Below are positions 1 to 8,826 of a stretch of DNA of 64,000 bases, piece by piece (position 1 is the stretch's first letter; the number at the start of each line of letters is the position of its first letter). The translations under genes were made by a program, and so were the position numbers. Below the pieces are notes generated by a model. It worked only from the letters and a program-made list of their open reading frames with translations, did no database searches and had not been told where the DNA came from. Source of the DNA: Methylocapsa sp. S129. GTDB taxonomy: Bacteria > Pseudomonadota > Alphaproteobacteria > Rhizobiales > Beijerinckiaceae. Location of the stretch: positions 397,144 to 461,143 of the forward strand of contig NZ_LMUI01000048.1 in the NCBI RefSeq assembly GCF_009765995.1. Direction: 5' to 3'.

Positions 1-750
1 ACGATCACGCTCAACCGTCCCGAGAAAAAAAACCCTCTGACTTTCGAGAGCTACGCCGAGCTGCGCGATCTCTTCCGCGATCTCGCTTACGCCAACGATG
101 TGCGCGCGATCGTGTTGACGGGCGCGGGCGATAATTTCTGCTCGGGCGGCGACGTCTTTGAAATCATTGAGCCCCTCACCAAAATGGCGATGCCCGACCT
201 CCTCGCCTTCACGAGGATGACCGGCGATGTCGTGAAAGCGATGCGCCGCTGCCCGCAGCCCATCATCGCCGCGGTCGACGGCATTTGCGCGGGCGCCGGC
301 GCGATCATGGCGATGGCCTCGGACCTGCGGCTGGCGACGCCCGAGGCGAAGACCGCATTCCTGTTCACCCGCGTCGGCCTCGCCGGCGCCGATATGGGCG
401 CCTGCGGCATCCTGCCCAGAATCATCGGCCAGGGCCGCGCCGCCGAGCTTCTGTTCACCGGTCGCGCCATGTCGGCCGAGGAGGGCCATCGCTGGGGCTT
501 TTTCAACGCTGTGCACGCGCGCGCCGACCTGTTGAAGGAGGCGGGAAACCTCGCCCGCTCGCTCGCCGACGGCCCCTATTTCGCCCATGGCATGACGAAG
601 ACGATGCTCAACCAGGAATGGGCGATGGGGCTCGACGAAATCATCGAATCGGAAGCGCAGGCGCAGGCGATCTGTATGGCGACGCAGGATTTCCGCCGCG
701 CTTTCGAGGCCTTCGCCGCCAAGCGCCGGCCCGAATTTCAGGGCGATTGA
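1..750 (+). CDS. Enoyl-CoA hydratase/isomerase family protein (5' end outside window)
   Basis: The frame is open from base 1, so the gene starts upstream; 249 residues are visible. Crotonase-fold marks are present: the oxyanion segment DNFCSGGD and the second turn [17 protein letters not shown]. The loop that usually carries the second catalytic Glu reads [15 protein letters not shown], so the classical Glu is not obvious and simple hydratase activity is uncertain. It lies 9 bp before an acyl-CoA dehydrogenase and heads the kynurenine gene run. I infer a role in degrading an aromatic CoA thioester such as 2-aminobenzoyl-CoA made from anthranilate; substrate not provable here. Confidence 0.88.
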   Translation, partial: TITLNRPEKKNPLTFESYAELRDLFRDLAYANDVRAIVLTGAGDNFCSGGDVFEIIEPLTKMAMPDLLAFTRMTGDVVKAMRRCPQPIIAAVDGICAGAGAIMAMASDLRLATPEAKTAFLFTRVGLAGADMGACGILPRIIGQGRAAELLFTGRAMSAEEGHRWGFFNAVHARADLLKEAGNLARSLADGPYFAHGMTKTMLNQEWAMGLDEIIESEAQAQAICMATQDFRRAFEAFAAKRRPEFQGD

Positions 751-759
751 AGGAACGAC

Positions 760-1989
760 ATGAGCGCGCCAAAAGCAGGAATGGGGCCCGACCGCTCTTC
801 GCTCGCCTGGCCCTTTTTCGACGAGGGCCACCGCGCCTTCGCGCGCCAGACCGATGCCTGGCTCGCAACGGCGCCGTTCGAGGGCGTCGATCACCATGAC
901 GCGGACGCCGCCTGCCGGCGCCTTGCGCCGATGCTGGGCGCGGCGGGCTTGCTCAAGCATGTCGCGCCCGGCGCTTATGGCGGCGCGCGCGAGGAGATCG
1001 ATTCGCGCACGCTTTGCCTGGCGCGCGAGACGCTCGCCTGGCATGACGGCCTCGCCGATTTTTCCTTCGCCATGCAAGGGCTTGGCTCGGGCGCCATCAG
1101 TCTCGCCGGCTCCGAGGCGCTGAAAACCCGCATCCTGCCGGAGGTCGCCAAGGGCCGGCTCATCACGGCCTTCGCGCTTTCCGAGCCCGACGCGGGTTCG
1201 GACGTCGCCGCCATGGCGTGCCGCGCGACGCTGGACGGCGATCATTATGTGCTCGACGGCGAAAAGACCTGGATTTCCAACGGCGGCATCGCCGATGTCT
1301 ATACGGTTTTCGCGCGCACCGGCGAGGCGCCGGGCACGCGCGGCATATCCGCCTTCGTGGTCTCAGCCGATACGCCGGGCTTCGAAATCGCCGAGCGCAT
1401 CGAGGTGATTGCGCCTCATCCTTTGGCGCGGATCCGCTTTCGCAACTGCCGCGTGCCGATGGGCAACCGGCTGGGCGAGGCGGGCGAGGGCTTCAAGATC
1501 GCGATGCGCACGCTCGATATTTTCCGCCCTTCCGTCGCCGCGGCGGCGCTTGGCTTCGCCCGCCGCGCCATGGATGAGGCGCTCGCGCATGTGCGCAGCC
1601 GGCGGATGTTCGGCGGGACGCTCGCCGATCTCCAGCTCACCCAGGCCAAGCTCGGCGATATGGCGACGATGATCGACGCGGCCGCGCTCCTCACCTATCG
1701 CGCCGCCTGGCGGCGCGACGTGCAGAAGCTGCCGGCGACGCGCGAGGCGGCGATGGCCAAGATGACGGCGACCGAAAACGCCCAATGGGTGATCGACCAG
1801 GCGGTGCAATTGTTTGGCGGGCGCGGCGTGCGCAGCGGCGAGATGATAGAGCGGCTCTATCGAGAAATCCGCGCTCTGCGAATCTACGAAGGCGCCACCG
1901 AAGTGCAGAAGCTGATCGTCGCCAGGGAGATTTTGAAGGACGACATTCGAGTCTCGCAAGACCGGAATTACGGAGCGCCTCATGCATGA
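760..1989 (+). CDS. Acyl-CoA dehydrogenase
   Basis: A 409-residue flavoprotein of normal family length that oxidises an acyl-CoA thioester at the alpha-beta bond, passing electrons to ETF. The FAD/substrate signature [14 protein letters not shown] is near residues 130-143, followed by [12 protein letters not shown]. The C-terminal segment [19 protein letters not shown] ends in IYEGATEVQ, where Glu377 (approximate) is the expected catalytic base. The start has a GGAACGAC-like ribosome site 9 bp after the enoyl-CoA hydratase stop. The stop overlaps the next gene by 8 bp, so the three genes are one operon. The exact acyl-CoA is unknown; neighbours suggest an aromatic-derived one. Confidence 0.93.
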   Translation: MSAPKAGMGPDRSSLAWPFFDEGHRAFARQTDAWLATAPFEGVDHHDADAACRRLAPMLGAAGLLKHVAPGAYGGAREEIDSRTLCLARETLAWHDGLADFSFAMQGLGSGAISLAGSEALKTRILPEVAKGRLITAFALSEPDAGSDVAAMACRATLDGDHYVLDGEKTWISNGGIADVYTVFARTGEAPGTRGISAFVVSADTPGFEIAERIEVIAPHPLARIRFRNCRVPMGNRLGEAGEGFKIAMRTLDIFRPSVAAAALGFARRAMDEALAHVRSRRMFGGTLADLQLTQAKLGDMATMIDAAALLTYRAAWRRDVQKLPATREAAMAKMTATENAQWVIDQAVQLFGGRGVRSGEMIERLYREIRALRIYEGATEVQKLIVAREILKDDIRVSQDRNYGAPHA

Positions 1990-2377
1990 AATCCTTCAGC
2001 CTGAAGGCTGGGCGAAGCCGGTCGGCTATTCCAACGGAATTGTGGCGCGCGGGCGTATCGTTTTCACCGGCGGCCAGATTGGCTGGAATGCGCAATGCGC
2101 GTTCGAGTCGGATGACCTCGTCGATCAGATCGGTCAGACATTGGCCAATATCGTCGCCATTCTCGAAGAGGCGGGCGCGGGCCCCGAACATATCACATCG
2201 ATGACCTGGTATCTGACGGATATTGTCGAATATCGCGCCGTTCTTAAACGCATGGGCCCGGTCTATCGCGATGTGATGGGGCGGCATTTTCCGCCGATGG
2301 CGGTGGTTCAGGTGACGGGATTGGTCGAGCCGCGCGCCAAGGTCGAAATCCAGGCGACGGCCGTCATTCCTGACTGA
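1982..2377 (+). CDS. RidA family protein (enamine/imine deaminase)
   Basis: A 131-residue protein of the RidA/YjgF/UK114 family. It shows the family features FTGGQIGWN near the N-terminus, [13 protein letters not shown] in the middle and the C-terminal [22 protein letters not shown] with the conserved substrate-binding Arg. Such proteins hydrolyse reactive enamines/imines released by PLP and flavin enzymes. The start overlaps the acyl-CoA dehydrogenase stop by 8 bp. Its position before kynureninase fits either imine damage control or hydrolysis of an aminated ring-opening product; the latter is inference. Confidence 0.9.
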   Translation: MHEILQPEGWAKPVGYSNGIVARGRIVFTGGQIGWNAQCAFESDDLVDQIGQTLANIVAILEEAGAGPEHITSMTWYLTDIVEYRAVLKRMGPVYRDVMGRHFPPMAVVQVTGLVEPRAKVEIQATAVIPD

Positions 2378-2422
2378 TCGCAAAAGGCTGAAAGTCTTGA
2401 CGAATCCTGACGGGAGCCCCTC

Positions 2423-3673
2423 ATGACTGATTCCGCAGCGCCCGTTTCGCGGGCCGCCTGCGTCGTGCGCGACGCGGATGATCCGCTGCGCGCCCTGCGC
2501 GATCGTTTCATCCTTCCCGACGGCCTGATCTATCTCGACGGCAATTCGCTGGGGCCGATGCCGCGCGCCGCAGGCGCCGCTTTCGCGCGAACGATCGAAG
2601 AGGAATGGGCGCGCGACCTCATCAAAAGCTGGAACAGCGCCGGCTGGTTCGACCTGCCCTCCAAGCTCGGCGACCGGCTGGGCGTTCTGATCGGCGCAGC
2701 GCCGGGGCAAACCCTTGTTTGCGACACGACTTCCATCAATCTTTACAAAGCGATCCACGCTGCGATCGGCCTGCGGCCCGGGCGCGATGTCATCGTCGCC
2801 GAAGCGGGCTCCTTTCCCACCGACCTCTATGTTGTCGAGGGCGCGATGGCCTCCGCGGGTCGGCCGATGCAGCGGCGCCTGATCGGGCACGACGGGCCGA
2901 TCGAGGCTTTGCTCGACGACAGGGTCGCGGCCGTCGTGCTCTCGCATGTGGACTATCGCAGCGGCCGGTTGCTCGACGTCGCGGACATTACGCGCAAGGT
3001 CCATGCGGCGGGTGCGCTGGTCATTTGGGACCTTTGCCATTCCGCCGGCGTCATTGAATTCGCCTTCGATGCGGAAAATATCGATTTCGCCGTCGGCTGC
3101 ACGTACAAATATCTGAATGGCGGCCCGGGATCGCCGGCCTTCATTGGCGTCGCGCATCGACTTCAGGCGCAGGCGCGCAATCCGCTTTCGGGCTGGTGGG
3201 GCCATGCCGCGCCTTTTGCTTTCGATCGGGATTTCAGGCCGGATTCTGGCATCCGTCGCTTTCTGTGCGGAACGCAACCGATCCTTTCAATGCGCGGCGT
3301 CGAATCCTCTCTCGACGCGCTTGACGGCGTCGACGTCTCGGCCTTGCGCCGTAAGAGTCTCGCCCTGACCGAACTCTTCATGGCCCGCGTCGCCGCGCTT
3401 TTGCCCGATCTCGAAATCGTCACGCCGCGCGAGGCGTCGCTTCGCGGCAGCCAGGTCGCGATCGCTTTCGACAAAGGCTATCCCGTGGTGCAGGCGATGA
3501 TCGAACGCGGCGTGATCGGCGACTTCCGGGCGCCCGACATCATGCGGTTCGGCTTTGCGCCGGCCTATCTGCGCTTCGCGGATGTTTGGGACGCGGCCGA
3601 GATTCTTGACGATTGTATTGGCGCCGAAGTCTGGCGCGATCCCCGCTATAGTCAGCGACACGCCGTCACCTGA
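2423..3673 (+). CDS. kynU: Kynureninase
   Basis: A 416-residue PLP enzyme that cleaves L-kynurenine to anthranilate and L-alanine. The N-terminal YLDGNSLGPMPRA and the PLP-lysine segment CTYKYLNGGPGSPAF (Lys about 229) are diagnostic of kynureninase within the fold-type I aminotransferases. WDLCHSAG supplies the Asp contacting the PLP ring nitrogen, and GWWGHAAPF is also a family segment. Length is normal. The gene sits 45 bp after ridA and 43 bp before tryptophan 2,3-dioxygenase, so the cluster covers tryptophan to anthranilate. Confidence 0.96.
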   Translation: MTDSAAPVSRAACVVRDADDPLRALRDRFILPDGLIYLDGNSLGPMPRAAGAAFARTIEEEWARDLIKSWNSAGWFDLPSKLGDRLGVLIGAAPGQTLVCDTTSINLYKAIHAAIGLRPGRDVIVAEAGSFPTDLYVVEGAMASAGRPMQRRLIGHDGPIEALLDDRVAAVVLSHVDYRSGRLLDVADITRKVHAAGALVIWDLCHSAGVIEFAFDAENIDFAVGCTYKYLNGGPGSPAFIGVAHRLQAQARNPLSGWWGHAAPFAFDRDFRPDSGIRRFLCGTQPILSMRGVESSLDALDGVDVSALRRKSLALTELFMARVAALLPDLEIVTPREASLRGSQVAIAFDKGYPVVQAMIERGVIGDFRAPDIMRFGFAPAYLRFADVWDAAEILDDCIGAEVWRDPRYSQRHAVT

Positions 3674-3716
3674 GCGATAGCCAGAGCATCCCATTCCACC
3701 AGCGAGCGACCCTAAC

Positions 3717-4556
3717 ATGACCGAAACTCCCTTCGACCCATCCGAAGATGGCGCGACGATGAGTTTCAATGGACGTATGTCGTACAGCGGCTATCTCCGT
3801 CTGGACAAGCTCCTCGATGCGCAAGAGCCGCTATCGTCGGCTCATGACGAATTGCTGTTCATCATCCAGCATCAGACTTCCGAACTCTGGATAAAGCTCG
3901 CCATCCACGAGTTGAACGCGGCCTGTCAGCGGATCGCCGATGACGATCTGCGCGCCGCTTTCAAAATGCTGTCGCGCGTCTCGCGCATTTTCGAGCAGTT
4001 GAACTCGGCCTGGGACGTGCTGCGCACCATGACTCCGAGCGAATATACCCATTTTCGCGAAGCGCTCGGGCAATCCTCGGGGTTTCAGTCTTATCAATAT
4101 CGCATGGTCGAATATCTCGCCGGCAACAAGAACGCCGCGATGATGCGTCCGCACGAACATGAAAGCGCGTTGCTGACCCGGCTGGAGGCTGTCCGTCAGG
4201 CGCCGAGCCTCTATGATCTGACGATACGGACGCTGCATCGACGCGGTTTTGCGATTGACGCAACAATCCTCGATCGCGATGTCGCGGCGACGCATGTCGC
4301 CAATGATAGCGTGCGCGCGGCCTGGGCGTCGGTCTATCGCGATCCCGCGCGCTTCTGGGAACTCTATGAACTCGCAGAGAAGCTGGTCGACTTCGAGGAT
4401 TATTTTCGCCGATGGCGCTTCAATCATGTGACCACCGTGGAGCGGGTGATCGGCTTCAAGCGCGGCACGGGCGGCACGTCGGGCGTTTCCTATCTGCGTC
4501 GGATGCTCGATGTGGTTCTGTTTCCCGAACTATGGCAAGTGAGGACGGAGCTATGA
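3717..4556 (+). CDS. kynA: Tryptophan 2,3-dioxygenase
   Basis: A 279-residue haem dioxygenase opening the indole ring of L-tryptophan to N-formylkynurenine. The hallmark segments are present: [31 protein letters not shown] (catalytic His and substrate contacts) and [20 protein letters not shown] with the proximal haem His, followed by [16 protein letters not shown]. Length matches bacterial TDOs. Start chosen at the ATG after AGCGAGCGACC; an in-frame ATG lies 14 codons in (MSFNGR) and could be used instead. First enzyme of the local kynurenine route. Confidence 0.96.
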   Translation: MTETPFDPSEDGATMSFNGRMSYSGYLRLDKLLDAQEPLSSAHDELLFIIQHQTSELWIKLAIHELNAACQRIADDDLRAAFKMLSRVSRIFEQLNSAWDVLRTMTPSEYTHFREALGQSSGFQSYQYRMVEYLAGNKNAAMMRPHEHESALLTRLEAVRQAPSLYDLTIRTLHRRGFAIDATILDRDVAATHVANDSVRAAWASVYRDPARFWELYELAEKLVDFEDYFRRWRFNHVTTVERVIGFKRGTGGTSGVSYLRRMLDVVLFPELWQVRTEL

Positions 4557-4578
4557 TCGCCAATGCCGGGCTCTTCCC

Positions 4579-5409
4579 ATGACAGCCTATCCAATTTCTG
4601 ACTGGGACAACGCTTACGCCAATTCGCCCTACATCGCCGAGGGGTCGGCTTATCCCGCGCGATGGGTCGAACGCGCCCGCATCTTTCGAGAGGCTTTGAC
4701 GAGTGCTGGCCGGGCGAGAATCGATCTTTCCTATGGTTCGGCTCCGCGCAACAAGCTGGATCTTTTTTATCCCAAGGGTCGATGCGAGGGATTGGCCGTA
4801 TTCATTCACGGCGGTTTCTGGAAGGCGTTTGACAAATCTTCATGGTCGCATCTGGCCAATGGCGCATTGTGCTCGAACTATGCTGTCGCCATTCCTTCCC
4901 ATACGCTTTGCCCTGATGTGCGGATTTCGCAGATCGCCAGAGAAGTCGCCGCTGCGATCGAATATGCCGCAAACGAAGTTGAAGGGGGACTTGCGCTTTG
5001 CGGTCATTCGGCCGGCGGCCATCTGGTCACCCGAATGATTTGTCAGGCTTCGCCTCTCAGCGATCAAACGGCCTCCAGAATCGTGAGAACGGTCTCCATC
5101 GCCGGCCTCCACGATCTGAGGCCGTTGATGGCGACCAAAATGAATGATGCGCTCGGCATTGACGCGGAGGAGGCGAGACTGGAGAGCCCTGTCCTGCTGG
5201 CGCCGCGGGCGCGTCAGACGGTCACCTGTTGGGTTGGCGCCGATGAGCGTCCCGAGTTCATTCGCCAAAACCGCATCCTGGCGGATATGTGGAGCGGCTT
5301 TGATGCGACGATGGCGGTTAGGGAAGAACCGGACCGGCATCATTACAACGTTATCGATGGCTTGATGGAGCCGGATCATCCGCTGACGCAGGCGCTACTT
5401 GCGCGCTGA
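4579..5409 (+). CDS. Alpha/beta-hydrolase, probable N-formylkynurenine formamidase
   Basis: A 276-residue serine hydrolase of the BD-FAE/carboxylesterase-like group. It shows the oxyanion motif HGGFWK (His about 77) and nucleophile elbow GHSAGGH (Ser about 144); a late His (RHHYNVIDGL) can complete the triad. It follows kynA by 22 bp, which is where a formamidase is needed to hydrolyse N-formylkynurenine to kynurenine. No metal-dependent KynB-type cyclase is visible in the window. The role is therefore inferred from context and from animal-type arylformamidases, which have this fold. The stop overlaps a possible downstream ATG (TGATG). Confidence 0.82.
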   Translation: MTAYPISDWDNAYANSPYIAEGSAYPARWVERARIFREALTSAGRARIDLSYGSAPRNKLDLFYPKGRCEGLAVFIHGGFWKAFDKSSWSHLANGALCSNYAVAIPSHTLCPDVRISQIAREVAAAIEYAANEVEGGLALCGHSAGGHLVTRMICQASPLSDQTASRIVRTVSIAGLHDLRPLMATKMNDALGIDAEEARLESPVLLAPRARQTVTCWVGADERPEFIRQNRILADMWSGFDATMAVREEPDRHHYNVIDGLMEPDHPLTQALLAR

Positions 5410-5489
5410 TGGGTGGGACGCCGCGCTTGGCGCTCATCGGCGGCGCGGAATGCGACTGTATGAAGGATGCTGTATCGGGAGACGAGGAG

Positions 5490-6191
5490 ATGCCGATCAA
5501 GGAACGGGTTCTCATAACCGGCGCCGCAGCGGGGATCGGGCGCGCCGCGGCCGACCGATGCCGCGCCGAAGGATATGAAGTGGTTGGCGTCGACCGCGAC
5601 GGAGACGGCATTCGCGCCGACCTGTCGCTTCCCGATGCGACCGCGGCGGCGCTGGAGGAAGCGTTGCGGGGCGGTCCGATCACCAGGTTGGTCAATAATG
5701 TCGGCATCGTCCGTCCGGGGCCGGTCGAGGAGCAGGGCTTCGACGATCTCGAGATTGCAGTCTCGCTGAACATCCGCTGCGCCATCCAATGCCTTCAGGC
5801 CCTGTTGCCCGGGATGAAGGCGGCGCGCTTCGGGCGTGTCGTCAACATTTCATCGCGCGCAGCGCTCGGCAAGGAGCGGCGCACGGTCTATGCCGCCACC
5901 AAGTCAGCCTTGATCGGCATGGCCAAAGTCTGGGCGCTGGAGCTTGGCGGTCACGGGATCACCGCGAATGCGATTGGTCCAGGCCCGATCCGCACCGAGC
6001 TTTTCGATCAGGCCAATCCGCCAGGCCCGCGCACCCAGGCGATCATCGACGCCATCCCCGTGCGTCGCGTCGGCACGCCGGACGATGTCGCGAATGCGGT
6101 CGCCTTCCTGCTCGACGCGCGCAGCGGTTTCATCACCGGCCAGACGCTTTATGTGTGCGGTGGTATGACGGTCGGCGCGTCGGGCAGTTGA
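5490..6191 (+). CDS. SDR family oxidoreductase
   Basis: A 233-residue classical short-chain dehydrogenase/reductase. It has the nucleotide-binding ITGAAAGIG at the N-terminus, NNVG after beta-4, the catalytic Ser in VNISSRA, and YAATK (Tyr about 134, Lys about 138). The frame extends to an ATG at 5409 coupled to the hydrolase stop, but the ATG at 5490 is preferred because it has GGGAG at proper spacing and directly opens the Rossmann strand. Substrate unknown; the short length and the C-terminal GQTLYVCGG are typical of FabG-like members. Confidence 0.86.
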   Translation: MPIKERVLITGAAAGIGRAAADRCRAEGYEVVGVDRDGDGIRADLSLPDATAAALEEALRGGPITRLVNNVGIVRPGPVEEQGFDDLEIAVSLNIRCAIQCLQALLPGMKAARFGRVVNISSRAALGKERRTVYAATKSALIGMAKVWALELGGHGITANAIGPGPIRTELFDQANPPGPRTQAIIDAIPVRRVGTPDDVANAVAFLLDARSGFITGQTLYVCGGMTVGASGS

Positions 6192-6290
6192 AATGAGCCA
6201 ACAACCATCAAGTGGAGTCCGCGCGATGCCGGCGGCGGCTTCCAGGGCGAGCCGATATAGGCGCGCTGACTGGGCAGAGAGAGGAAAGTC

Positions 6291-7013
6291 ATGGCGTTGG
6301 ACGACTTGAAAGCGTTGGTGTTCGATGTCTTTGGCACTATGGTGGACTGGCGCGGCGGCGTGGCGCGGGAAGCCGCGCCCTTTCTGGCGCGACAGGGTAG
6401 GGGCGATGTCGATCCCGCGCTGTTCGCCGATGCGTGGCGTCGGCTTTATTCGCCCGCGATGGAAGAGGTGCGTTCCGGCAGGCGTCCCTTTACGAGACTG
6501 GATGTGCTGCATCGCGAGAACCTTGAAGCCATTCTGCCTGAGTTCGGTCTCGATCCCGCGCAGGTGGCGGCGGCGGAATTGGATGAATTGACTCTGGCCT
6601 GGCACAGGCTCGATCCGTGGGCCGATGTCGTGGCGGGGCTGGCGCGGCTGAAGTCACGCTATATCATCGCGCCACTCTCCAACGGCAATATTGTCTTGAT
6701 GCTGAACCTGGCCAAGCGCGCCGGGCTGCCCTGGGATGCGATCCTTGGCGCCGAGGTGTCGCGCGCTTACAAGCCGACGCCGGAAGCCTATCTGCGCACC
6801 GTCGAAGTTCTGGCGATGCGGCCGGAAGAGGTATGCCTCGTCGCGGCGCATAATGGCGATCTCGCCGCGGCGCGGAAATGCGGTCTTCGAACGGCCTTCG
6901 TGCCGCGGCCGACCGAGCATGGCGCGGGCCAGACCTCGGATCTGGCGCCGGACCAAGATTGGGATGTCACGGCCAGGGATTTTGGGGAACTGGCGGGAAA
7001 GCTGGGTCTATAG
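6291..7013 (+). CDS. HAD-superfamily hydrolase, haloacid dehalogenase type II
   Basis: A 240-residue HAD hydrolase. Motif I is LVFDVFGTMVDW with nucleophile Asp12, motif II is PLSNGN, and the late motif is YKPTPEAYLRT with the conserved Lys followed by VAAHNGDLAAARKCG. The FGTMVDW form and SNGN match (S)-2-haloacid dehalogenases (type II) and related phosphatases. AGAGAGGAAAG precedes the ATG. It is 100 bp after the SDR gene and 112 bp before an MFS carrier. Dehalogenation is family knowledge only; a housekeeping phosphatase is equally possible. Confidence 0.85.
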   Translation: MALDDLKALVFDVFGTMVDWRGGVAREAAPFLARQGRGDVDPALFADAWRRLYSPAMEEVRSGRRPFTRLDVLHRENLEAILPEFGLDPAQVAAAELDELTLAWHRLDPWADVVAGLARLKSRYIIAPLSNGNIVLMLNLAKRAGLPWDAILGAEVSRAYKPTPEAYLRTVEVLAMRPEEVCLVAAHNGDLAAARKCGLRTAFVPRPTEHGAGQTSDLAPDQDWDVTARDFGELAGKLGL

Positions 7014-7124
7014 AAGAAGCGGGACGGACCGCCACGCGCGGCCTTCGCGAACTGACTGCAATCGCGCTATTGTCGCAGGCAGGATTCGAATCGACCGAAT
7101 CGCGAATGCGCGCGGAAAAAAGAG

Positions 7125-8429
7125 ATGGCGGAAACCCCTGGGACGACGGCCCTGGCAGGCGGCGGAGCGGCGCAGGCGAGCGTCGGCGTCGGCCGCATCG
7201 TCCTGGCCAGCCTCGTTGGCACGACGATCGAGTTTTATGATTTCTACATCTACGGCACTGCCGCCGCGCTGGTGATCGGCCAGACTTTCTTTCCGCAATC
7301 AGCGCCCGGATCGCAAGCGCTCAACGCCTTCCTGACTTTCGGCATCGCTTTCCTTGCCCGCCCTGTCGGATCGGTCCTGTTCGGGCATTTCGGCGACCGG
7401 ATCGGACGCAAGTCGACGCTTGTCGCCTCGATGCTCGTCATGGGCCTGTCGACGACGCTGATCGGCATCCTGCCGGGCTATGCGCAAGCCGGAGTTCTGG
7501 CGCCTTGGCTATTGTGCCTGCTGCGGTTTGGCCAGGGCGTCGGGCTTGGCGGTGAATGGGGCGGCGCCGCTTTGCTCGCTACCGAGAATGCGCCCCGTGG
7601 CCGCCGCGCCTGGTTCGGCATGTTTCCCCAGCTTGGACCGCCGCTCGGGTTCTTTATGGCCAATGGCCTGTTCCTGGCGCTTCTCCTCGGCCTCGGCGAA
7701 GAATCCTTTGTCGCCTGGGCGTGGCGCATTCCTTTCCTGATCAGCGCCGTCCTTGTGGCGATCGGGCTGTATCTGCGCACATCGATCAGCGAAACCCCGG
7801 CATTCCGTGAAACCCTGGCGCGCAACGAACGCGTCAGAGTTCCGTTGCTTGACGTGTTGGCCGATCATTGGCTGCCGCTGATCCAGGGTTCGCTATCGAT
7901 CGTCGTCTGCTACGCATTGTTCTACATATCGACGGTTTTCGCGCTGGGCTACGGCGTGAACGTGCAGCACATTCCCCGCACAAATTTTCTGGGCATGCTC
8001 TGCGTCGCTGTGCTGTTCATGGCGGCGGCGACGCCGCTCTCGGCGGCGCTCGCCGACAGGTTCGGCCGTCGACCGGTATTGCTTGGCGCCAGCGTTCTGG
8101 CCGCGCTCGTGGGCTTTGCATTGCCGAGCCTTCTGAGCGGCGGCGCGATGGAGACGCTTCTGTTCTTGTCGCTCGCCCTTGGCGCGATGGGCCTGACCTT
8201 CGCGCCGCTCGGCGCCCTGTTGCCGGAGCTCTTCCCGACGGCGGTCGCTTATACCGGCGCCTCAAGCGCGTATAATCTGGGCGGCATTCTCGGCGCTTCG
8301 CTCGCGCCGTACCTCGCCCAATTGCTGCTGGAGCGCGGCGGCCTGCCCTGGGTCGGCGATTACCTCATTCTCGCCGCGACGATCAGTTTCCTCAGCGTGC
8401 TGAGCATGAAGGAAACGAGGAAGGCTTAA
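7125..8429 (+). CDS. MFS transporter, metabolite:H+ symporter type
   Basis: A 434-residue inner-membrane carrier with about 12 hydrophobic segments. The first helix begins SLVGTTIEFYDFYIYGTAAAL, the signature of the MHS family (ShiA/KgtP/ProP-like). The loop 2-3 motif GHFGDRIGRKSTL and its repeat LADRFGRRPVLLG in the second half are clear. MHS carriers move organic acids, shikimate, betaine or aromatic acids with protons. Lies at the end of the first plus-strand gene group and converges on the mutarotase gene with a 21-bp gap. The solute is not predictable. Confidence 0.9.
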   Translation: MAETPGTTALAGGGAAQASVGVGRIVLASLVGTTIEFYDFYIYGTAAALVIGQTFFPQSAPGSQALNAFLTFGIAFLARPVGSVLFGHFGDRIGRKSTLVASMLVMGLSTTLIGILPGYAQAGVLAPWLLCLLRFGQGVGLGGEWGGAALLATENAPRGRRAWFGMFPQLGPPLGFFMANGLFLALLLGLGEESFVAWAWRIPFLISAVLVAIGLYLRTSISETPAFRETLARNERVRVPLLDVLADHWLPLIQGSLSIVVCYALFYISTVFALGYGVNVQHIPRTNFLGMLCVAVLFMAAATPLSAALADRFGRRPVLLGASVLAALVGFALPSLLSGGAMETLLFLSLALGAMGLTFAPLGALLPELFPTAVAYTGASSAYNLGGILGASLAPYLAQLLLERGGLPWVGDYLILAATISFLSVLSMKETRKA

Positions 8430-8450
8430 TCAGGCGCCGCGGACGCCAAC

Positions 8451-8780
8451 TCACGGATGATGGAATATCTCTTGCGTGCTCGCCCACCACTCGCCCTCCG
8501 CGCGTGTTTCGAGGGGCTCCTGGCACGGGTCAGTGAGCGCCCACCATGCGCGGGTGACCGGATCGGCCGCCATTTTGCGTGCATCCGCCGCGAAATCCTC
8601 GCCATGATATTCCCAATAGGCGAACAGGAGGTTTTCCGGCTCGCGCAGGAAAATCGAGAAATTACGGATGTTGCACGCGCTGATCGTGGCGAGCACGCCG
8701 GGCCAAGCCGCCGCATGCAGAGCTTTATATTCCGCCGCTTTTTCCGGGCGAAGCCGATTGCAGAGACCCATTCGCCGCAT
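8451..8780 (-). CDS. L-rhamnose mutarotase family protein
   Basis: A 109-residue protein of the RhaM/DUF718 family, which interconverts alpha and beta anomers of L-rhamnose and related 6-deoxy sugars. The family opening R-x-G-L-C-N-R-L-R-P-E-K and catalytic His22 in YKALHAAAWP are present. Later family residues include NFSIFL, YWEYHGEDF and the C-terminal Trp-Trp of GEWWASTQEIFHHP. Downstream of the enolase-superfamily dehydratase on the same strand, 46 bp apart, so probably the same sugar/sugar-acid operon. Confidence 0.88.
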   Translation of the reverse strand: MRRMGLCNRLRPEKAAEYKALHAAAWPGVLATISACNIRNFSIFLREPENLLFAYWEYHGEDFAADARKMAADPVTRAWWALTDPCQEPLETRAEGEWWASTQEIFHHP

Positions 8781-8826
8781 GGCGGCGCTCCCTTTCTGTT
8801 GTGATCACGCGAAAGCGTCGATCTAT

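Noticed and set aside
1691-3277. 528-codon minus-strand frame
   Set aside because: Antisense shadow of the acyl-CoA dehydrogenase, ridA and kynureninase genes, caused by GC-rich codon structure; no family features.
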